Below, piece after piece: positions 9,291 through 16,260 of a stretch of 64,000 nucleotides of DNA. A program made the position numbers and the translations under genes. Positions within the stretch are counted from its first letter, which is position 1. Each line of letters begins with the position of its first letter. Source of the DNA: a bacterium (GTDB taxonomy: Bacteria; CAIWAD01). Under the pieces are notes generated by a model. It was not told the origin of the DNA. It saw only the letters and a program-made list of their open reading frames with translations, and did not search any database. The stretch is from positions 1-64,000 of the forward strand of contig JAUIFJ010000021.1 of the NCBI GenBank assembly GCA_030429345.1, read 5' to 3'.

Positions 9291-10392
9291 TCAGGCGATA
9301 TTGTGATCCGGATCCAGCAGGAAGGCCCTGACGAAGGGCAGCAGGTTGCCGCCCAGCACGCCGGTGGTGTCGCTGGTCTGCTCGCTGGTCCGGTGATCCT
9401 TGACCATATTGTAGGGGTGGAGCACATAGCTGCGGATCTGGCTGCCGAAGGCGTTGTCCATCTTCTTGCCTTCCAGCTCGGCCAGCCGCTGGCGCTCCTC
9501 CTCCCGCTTCTGGGCATAGAGCCGCGAGGCCAGCATCTTCATCGCCGCCTGGCGATTGCGGATCTGGCTGCGCTCGTTCTGGCACTGTACGACAATCCCC
9601 GTGGGCATGTGCGTGATACGGATCGCCGAGTCGGTCTTGTTGACGTGCTGGCCGCCGGCGCCGGAGGCGCGGTAGGTGTCGACGCGCAGGTCCTTCTCGT
9701 CGATCACGATCTCGGCGTCGTCCTCGATTTCCGGATAGAGGAAGACGGAGGCGAAACTGGTGTGGCGGCGCCCCTGGCTGTCGAAGGGGCTGATGCGCAC
9801 CAGGCGGTGCACGCCGATCTCCGAGCGCAGAGTGCCGTATACATTGGTGCCGGAGATGCCCAGGGAAGCCAGCTTGATGCCGCTGATCTCGCCGGGCTGC
9901 TCGTCGAGGGTCTCGACCTTGAAGCCCTGCTGCTGGCAGAAGGCGCGGTACATGCGCAACAGCATGCCGGCCCAGTCCTCGGATTCCGTGCCGCCGGCCC
10001 CGGGGTTGACCGTCAGAATGGCGTGGCGCGCGTCGTCGGCGCCGCAGAGCATGGTTTCCATCTCGACCGTGTCGATCACATCGCGAATGCGCTCGGCCAG
10101 TTCGACCAGTTCGTCCAGCTCGCCTTCTTCGCCCATCTCGACGAACTCGGCGAGGGTCTCGTTGTCGGCCAGCACCGTGTCCATGCCTTCGATGCTCTGC
10201 TTGAGGGCGCTGGACTGCTTGAGCACTTCGCGAGCGGTTTCCGGCTGGTCCCAGAAATCCGGTTCCAGGCTCTGCTCTTCCAGTTCTTTCAACCTGCTGC
10301 GCTTGCTGTCCAGGTCAAAGACTCCTCCGGAGATGGACCAGGCGGCGGGCGTTCTCTTCCTGCAGGCGTCGGATTTCACTGAGGGTCATCAT
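9291..10392 (-). CDS. prfB: Peptide chain release factor 2, +1 programmed frameshift
   Basis: Full-length RF2 needs a +1 shift: codons from 10392 to 10318 (25 codons beginning MMTLSEIRRLQEENARRL) reach CTT followed by TGA. Skipping base 10317 continues from GAC at 10316 to the stop at 9291, giving about 366 residues. RF2 releases peptides at UGA and UAA. The SPF codon-recognition motif (RISPFDSQG) and catalytic GGQ (GAGGQHVNKTDS) are both present. A continuous frame entirely downstream exists but lacks the conserved N-terminus. It lies between the SpoIID-like gene (51 bases upstream) and lysS (16 bases downstream). Confidence 0.95.
10314..10328 (-). promoter_or_regulatory. prfB autoregulatory frameshift site
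   Basis: On the minus strand an internal Shine-Dalgarno GGAGG (10328-10324) lies three bases before CTT TGA C, the classic RF2 shift site. Low RF2 lets the ribosome pause at UGA and slip from CUU to UUU, restoring RF2 synthesis. The zero-frame peptide ends ...RRSL at the UGA. Confidence 0.93.
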
Positions 10393-10443
10393 GGCGGTTT
10401 CCAGGATTAAAGGCGGACGGCGAATCAGGCGGGAGGGCGCGGG

Positions 10444-12096
10444 TCAGCCCTGGTAGAAGACCTGGATCCGCATGCCGGGAAAGTAGTGTTTCAGGATCTC
10501 GGGACAGTGCTTGCCACGCAGGGCCATGCCGGCCGCGCCGAGCTGGCAAAGGCCCACTCCGTGCCCGCGTCCGGCGCCGATGAATCGGAAGGCGTGGGGG
10601 ACGCCGCGGTCGCCGGCGATTTTCTCAATGAGAAAGGCGCTCGAGAACAAGGCCGTCGGCGAGAGTGCCTCGCGAATCTTCAGTTCCTTCTGCAGGCGCA
10701 GGTTGCGGCGGCTGCCGATCAGCTCGATCTCCATCAACCGGCCGCTACGGCCGCGCTGCAAGGGCACGATCTCGTAGAGCGTGCCCACGTCGACACCGGT
10801 CTTGCGGTGGATGATCTCTTCCAGTTCCTGCCGGCTGAGCTCCTCCTGCCAGCGGTAGTAGCGGCGGGCGCGGTCGTCCAGGCCCCGAATGCCGGACAGC
10901 TGCAGGTTGCAATAGGTCTTCAGGGGCTTGCGGATCCACTGCTCGAACTCGGCCGGATTGCTGAGGTCGGGCTGGTGCCGGCGCTGCGAGCTTTCGGACA
11001 TGTCCAGCTGGCCGCTCAGCATTTCCTCCGGCGGCGTGTTCCAGACATTCTCCTTGCTTTCGCCATAGCCGCCGCAACAGGCGGTCGTCACACCATCGAC
11101 GACCCGGTCCTTCCAGACCATGACCTGTCCGGCCGTTTCTTCGACAGCGCGGTCGCTGTGCTCGCTGGGATCCGTGCGGCCGCTGTACTGCTGGCAGTGG
11201 CCGAAGGCGCAGAAGTCGAAGGGATCATAGGCGTGCTTCAGGCCCAGCATGCAGAGCACATTGCTCCGCGCCGCGATGGCCTGGGCCTTTTGGCACTCGA
11301 GCGGAAAGTCCCTGTCGAGCTCGGCGGGAAGAACGCCCTTGAGATAGGTGTCCAGGTGGACTTCGTTGACCACGCAGAGCATGCCGCCGTTGTCGACGCG
11401 GAACTCCAGCACTCCGTTGAAGCTGCGGTCGCGGAGGAATTCGTCCAGGTCCCCCTTGACTGTCGGCAGGCTGAAAAGGGTGACCAGTCCCGCATCCTCG
11501 TGTGGCACCAGGCGCAGGCCGTCGGGCAGTTCGCGATGCTCCTTCAGATCCGCGTCCATGTACTCGACGCGGCCCTTCGGGTCCTCGACGCGTTCGCGCA
11601 CCAGGCGCGGACGATAGTCGTTGTTGAGCAGCTCCTGCACACGACGGGCCTCGGCGGGATCCCCGTAGCGCCCGACCAGGACGCGGTAGCGGCTCGATCC
11701 CTGGTGCAGGGTTTCGTCGACCTGCAGGTGGACGCCGTCGTGACGGATCCAGCAGGGCCAGCCCTGAGCCTGCAAGGTACGGGCCAGGGCCAGGGCATCT
11801 TCGCGGCTGTGGAAGGAATCGACGAGCACGCTGCTGCTGAACAGCGCTTCCGAACCCTCCAGCACGCGGGCGCGCCAGCGCAGGTCGGAGCCCTTGCTGT
11901 CATGGAGCACCTCGCCCTTGAGGGTCTCCAGACGGAAGCCGCCTTCGACGCGGAAGTCGATCTTTTCCAGGCCCATGGCCAGTCCTACGCGCAAGAGTGG
12001 CCTGCGCGGAAGCTGGAGGACGCCCTGCGGGTCCTCGACGACCTGAATATCCGTGCTGGGGGGAGTGCTCACTGCGTTGTCGGCTTCCGGTTCCAC
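10444..12096 (-). CDS. SpoIID/LytB-domain protein, probable peptidoglycan-acting
   Basis: 550 residues starting at a GTG. The C-terminal half (about 215-550) is a SpoIID domain: YLKGVLPAEL near 230 carries the conserved glutamate, YDPFDFCAFGHCQQY near 285 has the paired cysteines that hold zinc in SpoIID, and GHGVGLCQLGAAGMA near 515 is the family signature. In sporulators SpoIID is a lytic transglycosylase that trims denuded glycan strands; in other bacteria its role is cell-wall or cell-separation related. Residues about 95-155 resemble a SPOR-like fold. No signal peptide is visible, so the start is uncertain and an upstream or alternative initiation is possible. It may head the prfB-lysS-lolCD-mcsAB-clpC run. 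Confidence 0.85.
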   Translation of the reverse strand: MEPEADNAVSTPPSTDIQVVEDPQGVLQLPRRPLLRVGLAMGLEKIDFRVEGGFRLETLKGEVLHDSKGSDLRWRARVLEGSEALFSSSVLVDSFHSREDALALARTLQAQGWPCWIRHDGVHLQVDETLHQGSSRYRVLVGRYGDPAEARRVQELLNNDYRPRLVRERVEDPKGRVEYMDADLKEHRELPDGLRLVPHEDAGLVTLFSLPTVKGDLDEFLRDRSFNGVLEFRVDNGGMLCVVNEVHLDTYLKGVLPAELDRDFPLECQKAQAIAARSNVLCMLGLKHAYDPFDFCAFGHCQQYSGRTDPSEHSDRAVEETAGQVMVWKDRVVDGVTTACCGGYGESKENVWNTPPEEMLSGQLDMSESSQRRHQPDLSNPAEFEQWIRKPLKTYCNLQLSGIRGLDDRARRYYRWQEELSRQELEEIIHRKTGVDVGTLYEIVPLQRGRSGRLMEIELIGSRRNLRLQKELKIREALSPTALFSSAFLIEKIAGDRGVPHAFRFIGAGRGHGVGLCQLGAAGMALRGKHCPEILKHYFPGMRIQVFYQG

Positions 12097-12451
12097 ATCC
12101 TTGCTGCCTGTCGCCCATGGACCGCCTGGCGGAACCTTATGAAGGGCTCCCTAAACTATTGTTCCCTGCTTGATAGAGCAAGATGGGCCCCTTTCCGGCC
12201 TCCACCTTTCAGGAAGGAATTTCCAGCCTCCGGGAGAAATTTTCCCCACTCCGACTGGCCAGGGGAGGAACGACGCAAGTTGCAGACTTCGGAATCGCGG
12301 AAGATCATCGCGTGCCTGCTTTGGCGGCAGCTTCCGGGCCGCGGAACGATCTTCTGGTTCGTTTTGGCATGCACATTGCCCTATACCTCTACGCGAGGCA
12401 CTTCACGGTGTTGTGGACCATCCTCCTGGACCCCATGACCCAAGAAGCTGC
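12097..12451 (+). ncRNA. Candidate non-coding RNA upstream of an orphan terminator
   Basis: This stretch holds no convincing protein gene on either strand, yet it ends in a very strong plus-strand terminator at 12452-12490. Something on the plus strand is probably transcribed here. It does not match the signatures of tmRNA, RNase P RNA or SRP RNA that I can recognise. Its 5' end is not defined; AT-rich sequence near 12150-12180 could hold a promoter. Confidence 0.35.
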
Positions 12452-12490
12452 AGGCGCTTCTTCGACGGAAGAAGCGCCTTTCTCTTTTTC
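12452..12490 (+). terminator. Strong Rho-independent terminator without an upstream gene
   Basis: A perfect 12-bp stem (aggcgcttcttc, 12452-12463, with 12468-12479) closes a 4-nt loop and is followed by ttctcttttt on the plus strand. On the minus strand the following bases are not T-rich, so it acts in the plus direction. Confidence 0.85.
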
Positions 12491-12516
12491 AATCGATGTG
12501 GATCACGATTTAAAGT

Positions 12517-12594
12517 GTCCGCCGCATTCTGCGGCGGCTCTATGCAGCGACCCCTTCGGGGTCGGTGCACCGACCGCGTAGCGGTCGCTGCGTA
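12517..12594. repeat. 78-bp hairpin repeat, copy 1
   Basis: This copy is 77/78 identical to the second at 12646-12723. It contains stem-loops ccgccgcattctgcggcgg, cgaccccttcggggtcg and cgaccgcgtagcggtcg, the last two also nested within a gcagcgacc/ggtcgctgc pairing. It resembles a small REP/BIME-type element. Confidence 0.9.
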
Positions 12595-12645
12595 TGGAAT
12601 TGACACGTCCCAATCGCGTCATCCGTCTTTTCCGCTCTTTTAGTT

Positions 12646-12746
12646 GTCCGCCGCATTCTGCGGCGGCTCCATGCAGCGACCCCTTCGGGGTCGGTGCACC
12701 GACCGCGTAGCGGTCGCTGCGTAAGGCCGTCGCAGAATGCGGCGGA
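12646..12746. repeat. 78-bp hairpin repeat, copy 2, with terminal inverted repeat
   Basis: Copy 2 spans 12646-12723. It is followed by an inverted copy of its own first bases: tccgccgcattctgcg at 12647-12662 pairs with 12731-12746. This gives a 100-bp element bounded by 16-bp perfect inverted repeats, whereas copy 1 lacks the closing arm. Confidence 0.9.
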
Positions 12747-12803
12747 TGATTAGAACGAATTCATAGCTTGGCATGAATCAATCCAAGCCAAGGAAAGCGC
12801 CCC

Positions 12804-13037
12804 ATGTGGATCCAGACCAGCCCGACCCATGTCTTCAGTTGTGATGCATCGCGCATCGAGTCGATCAGCGTGCGGCCGATCATGCATTCGGAGAACTTCG
12901 GGCTCTTCTTCAAGGGCAAGGACGAGATGCCGCTGGACTGCGGCGACATGGAGGGTGCCCGCGAGATCCTGGCCATTGTCTGCCAGGCGCTCAAGAAGGG
13001 CGAAGGCTACCTGGACCTGTCGGACAAGCTGCCCTAG
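12804..13037 (+). CDS. Small conserved-looking protein of unknown function
   Basis: 77 residues, MWIQTSPTHVFSCDASRIES onward. The ATG follows an aaggaaagcgcccc ribosome site. The protein has no signal peptide or membrane helix. It has one cysteine in the first third and a second in a DCGDM motif, with a predicted helix near the C-terminus (AREILAIVCQALKKG). It is convergent with the FG-GAP gene, with 18 bases between stop codons. Codon use matches its neighbours, which supports a real gene. I do not recognise the family. Confidence 0.65.
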   Translation: MWIQTSPTHVFSCDASRIESISVRPIMHSENFGLFFKGKDEMPLDCGDMEGAREILAIVCQALKKGEGYLDLSDKLP

Positions 13038-13055
13038 CGGCAACAGGCAGGCCAC

Positions 13056-15503
13056 CTAGGGCAAAGCGTCCTCGCTCTCCACGAGCCTGTAGAAGCGCCG
13101 GCCCAGGCGGCGCTCATCGCGCAATAGCAGGCTGCCGCCGCTGACGCTGCGAATGCGGCTGCTCTCAGCAGCCAGTTCCGGCAGGGATGCGGCGGCGTGC
13201 AGGTGATACACCTGTTCCGGAGAGCCGTCCCACTCCAGGAGCACATCGTTGCCAATGATGCTCAGGCCCAGGCCCGGTCCATGGCGGGAGGTCTTCGGCA
13301 GCCATGCCTTGTCGATGCCGTATCCGCCGACGACCGCCTCCGGAAGTCCGTCCCCGTCCTTGTCCAGCGCTTCCAGTTCCCGGATCGTGAAGGGCAGGCC
13401 CGCGAGGGAATGCCTTTGCCACTCGCTCCCGTCTCCCAGGGCATTCTCGTAGACGATCAGCGAATCACGGTCGCTGGTGGATGCCAGAAGATCCAGGTCG
13501 CCGTCCCCGTCGAAGTCGCAGGGACGGACAAGGTCGACCTCGTCCGGTTCCGTGATCGGCGTATAGTCCTCTTCTCCCAGCGACAGGAAGCCGACACGCA
13601 ATCCCAGGTCTTTCAGCAGGACATCCGGCGTGGTGTCCCCGTCCAGGTCGACGGGCGGGAACAGGCAGGATTCGATGGCACCGAACAGCCACTGCTCGGC
13701 GCTGAAGGATCCCTGGCCATCCAGGTTGTGTCGTATGCTCAGGTAGCGTGGATCGCCATAATAGGCCAGAATGTCCAGGTCCCCATCCTGGTCCGCGTCG
13801 CACAAGGCCGGCCTTCGCGCATCGAGGAATCCGAAGGACAGCGAGTGCGCCAGCCAGTTCGTCCCGCTGCCGTCGCCATTCTCGTACCACAACAGTTGCC
13901 AATTCTGCCAGTTGTCTTCCGCTGTCATGCTGCAGACAAGGTCCATGTCCCCGTCTCCATCCAGATCGCCCGCCTGCGGATACAGCAGCCGGGTATAGTC
14001 CTCGACCACGGGCATGGCCTCGCAGGCATAGCCGCCCTGGCCGTCCAGGTTGCGGATCCAGACCGGACGGCGCCATTCGTTCGCGCGATTGTCCGTCAGC
14101 AGCAGATCCGACAGGCCGTCCCCGTCCATGTCTGCCCAGGCGGGCCCCCGGGAAACTTCCAGGTTCACGGCGAGCGCCTGGCCCGTGCTCCAGCCCATTT
14201 CCGAGAGCAGGTTCTCCAGCCAGAGCAGTTCGTCGGAATGGGTGTCGTACACCATCAGATCCGCGTCCCCGTCGCCGTCTACGTCGCCCGTCCGCAGGGT
14301 GTCGAAGCGGATGCTCCTCAGGACCCAGTTCACCCAGGCCCTTTCCCAGGTCGACCGTCCGCGGCCATCTTGCCAGCAGACGCCCTCCTCAAGTGCAAGG
14401 GCCACGTCGATTACAGAGTCACCGTTGAGATCACCCAGGGCCATGTCCAGGCCCGGCGAGCCAAGCATCCAGTGCGCCTCTTCCTCCTCCCAGCCCACTC
14501 CCGTGCCGTTCACGTTGCGATACCAATGGCTCAGGCCATCCTCGTGCGACAGGGCGGCCACGTCCAGGTCGCCGTCGCCGTCCAGGTCGGCGGCCTGAGC
14601 CGTGATCGGCTGCACCAGGCCAGCCGCAATGGGGCCCCCCGCGAACTGGCCCGGCTGGCCGGCGTCGTTGAGCAACAGGTAGACGGCGCCGGCATTGTAG
14701 CCCGCCACGAGCAGGTCCGGGAGCTCATCCCCGCTCAGATCCGCACAGCGGACGGACACGGCTCCTCCCACCTGCGCATCGACCAGATGCTCGCTGAAGG
14801 CCGTCGCGCTGCCCAGGTTCTCCAGCCAGCGCACGGAGTTGTCGTGGTGCGAGGCCACGGCCAGGTCCAGATCGCCGTCGCCATCCAGATCGGCGCTGTC
14901 CAGGCCGTGCGGAGCGTCGGGCGCAACAGCCAGCAGCTGCAGTGCGGAAAAGGATCCCGCCCCGTCCAGGTTCTGGAACCAGCCCACCTGGTCGCCTTCG
15001 TAGCCCAGGCAGACCACGTCCACATCGCCGTCCCCGTCCAGGTCGGCAGCGTGCACGGCGCGTGCGCCGTTGACTGCCAGGGACAACACCTGTTCCGGGC
15101 CGAAACTTCCCTGGCCGTCCGTGTTCTCGAACCAGGCGACCTTGTCTACATCCGTCGAGGCCTTGAGCACGTCCAGGTCCCCGTCTCCGTCCAGATCGGC
15201 GACGGCGAGAGCGTATACTTCTTCCCCGCTGGCCTCGATCAGGCGTGGTTCGCCGAAACAGCCCGCCCCGCCGCCGTCTTCGATCCAGTGAATCGTTCCC
15301 CCTAAGCGGTCAGCGATCAGCAGATTCGGAGTGCTGTCACCGTCCAGATCCTCCAGCAGAATCGTGGACGGCGCGATCCCCGGTTCCGGAAAAGAACGGG
15401 CTTCCCCGAGCGACAGGCTGCGTGCCTCGGCGCAGGAGAGGAAAAGGGGAATCAGCAGGAGAAGGAAATGCACGGATCCTCCGATCGGGCGCTTGCTCAA
15501 CAT
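13056..15503 (-). CDS. Secreted FG-GAP/VCBS repeat protein
   Basis: 815 residues from MLSKRPIGGSVHF, the start giving a proper signal peptide (cleavage near SCAEA); the open frame continues 90 bases upstream to a TTG. About 14 calcium-loop motifs of the form DxDGDGDxD are spread from residue 30 to 740, each followed by a hydrophobic strand and by recurring WFENxDGxGSF segments. This is the FG-GAP/VCBS beta-propeller type seen in integrin-like surface proteins, which bind calcium and ligands. Unlike other secreted proteins here it lacks the PNPFNP/LLLK C-terminal domain. The ligand is unknown. It follows the RpiB-like gene on the same strand. Confidence 0.88.
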   Translation of the reverse strand: MLSKRPIGGSVHFLLLLIPLFLSCAEARSLSLGEARSFPEPGIAPSTILLEDLDGDSTPNLLIADRLGGTIHWIEDGGGAGCFGEPRLIEASGEEVYALAVADLDGDGDLDVLKASTDVDKVAWFENTDGQGSFGPEQVLSLAVNGARAVHAADLDGDGDVDVVCLGYEGDQVGWFQNLDGAGSFSALQLLAVAPDAPHGLDSADLDGDGDLDLAVASHHDNSVRWLENLGSATAFSEHLVDAQVGGAVSVRCADLSGDELPDLLVAGYNAGAVYLLLNDAGQPGQFAGGPIAAGLVQPITAQAADLDGDGDLDVAALSHEDGLSHWYRNVNGTGVGWEEEEAHWMLGSPGLDMALGDLNGDSVIDVALALEEGVCWQDGRGRSTWERAWVNWVLRSIRFDTLRTGDVDGDGDADLMVYDTHSDELLWLENLLSEMGWSTGQALAVNLEVSRGPAWADMDGDGLSDLLLTDNRANEWRRPVWIRNLDGQGGYACEAMPVVEDYTRLLYPQAGDLDGDGDMDLVCSMTAEDNWQNWQLLWYENGDGSGTNWLAHSLSFGFLDARRPALCDADQDGDLDILAYYGDPRYLSIRHNLDGQGSFSAEQWLFGAIESCLFPPVDLDGDTTPDVLLKDLGLRVGFLSLGEEDYTPITEPDEVDLVRPCDFDGDGDLDLLASTSDRDSLIVYENALGDGSEWQRHSLAGLPFTIRELEALDKDGDGLPEAVVGGYGIDKAWLPKTSRHGPGLGLSIIGNDVLLEWDGSPEQVYHLHAAASLPELAAESSRIRSVSGGSLLLRDERRLGRRFYRLVESEDALP

Positions 15504-15597
15504 GCAGGGTGCAACTCGTGCAGAAAGGCAAAAGAAAGGAGGATCGGCAACGGGAAAACGAAGGCGAAGCAGTGGAAGACCTGAGAGCGCCAAACGC

Positions 15598-16251
15598 TCA
15601 GGGAGCCCCCTGGCCCCGCCGGCGATCCAGGGCCATCATCTTCTCCACCCGGCGCTGGTGGCGGCCGCCTTCGTAGTCCTCGCGCAGCCAGGCCTCGATC
15701 ATTTCGAGGGCCTTCTCGAAGGGGACACGGGCCGCGCCCAGGGTGAGGATGTTGGCGTCGTTGTGGCGGCGGCTGGAAAGGGCCGCTTCGAGGGATTCGC
15801 AGGCCGCGGCGCGGCAGCCGGGGACCTTGTTGCAGACCATGGCCGAGGCCACGCCCACCGTGTCGATCATCGCGCCACGCGAGGCATCCCCGCCGGCGAC
15901 GGCCTGCGCGACACGCAGGGCGAAGTCGGGGTAATCAACGCTTTCCTTTCCCTCGCAGCCCAGGTCCGCCAGGACCCAACCGCGGGCGCGCAGCGCGCCG
16001 ACCAGGCGGCTCTTCAGTTCGTAGCCCCCGTGATCCGCGGCGATCGCCAGCTGGACCCTTTGTCCGGAAGCGGAGGGAGCCGGCGGCGCCTCGACCGGCC
16101 CCTCCTGCTGCTCGATCTTCACGCCCAGCCGCTGGACCAGGTCGCGCGCCTCGTCGGTCATCCGCAGGGGACCGCGGCCGGTGCGCAGGACCCCGTCCCC
16201 GGCGGCGGCGCGGCGGACCTTCTCGGCGGTGATCAGGCGCGGGCTGGACAT
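15598..16251 (-). CDS. RpiB/LacAB-family protein with N-terminal extension, altered active site
   Basis: 217 residues. The C-terminal domain (about 67-210) is RpiB-like, with AADHGGYELK near 73, SVDYPDFA near 105, NKVPGCRAA near 140 and RRHNDANILTLGA near 160. RpiB interconverts ribose-5- and ribulose-5-phosphate. The position that carries the catalytic base cysteine in RpiB (ICGTG) reads MIDTVG near residue 130, so normal isomerase activity is uncertain. The first 50 residues (ITAEKVRRA...ARDLVQRLG) resemble a segment found on enzymes of bacterial microcompartment loci, but no shell proteins are in the window. Ten bases separate it from the GH2-like gene upstream. Confidence 0.75.
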   Translation of the reverse strand: MSSPRLITAEKVRRAAAGDGVLRTGRGPLRMTDEARDLVQRLGVKIEQQEGPVEAPPAPSASGQRVQLAIAADHGGYELKSRLVGALRARGWVLADLGCEGKESVDYPDFALRVAQAVAGGDASRGAMIDTVGVASAMVCNKVPGCRAAACESLEAALSSRRHNDANILTLGAARVPFEKALEMIEAWLREDYEGGRHQRRVEKMMALDRRRGQGAP

Positions 16252-16260
16252 GCGACACTC

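Noticed and set aside
12170-12643. Plus-strand open frames of about 130-157 codons in the gap
   Set aside because: They run through the terminator and hairpin repeats, have no good ribosome site and show no recognisable protein features.
13197-15305. A 702-codon plus-strand frame opposite the FG-GAP gene
   Set aside because: The opposite strand has a clear calcium-loop repeat pattern and signal peptide; the plus frame is its mirror image.
15598-16251. Evidence for a bacterial microcompartment locus
   Set aside because: Only the N-terminal segment of one protein hints at this; there are no shell or aldehyde-dehydrogenase genes in the window.
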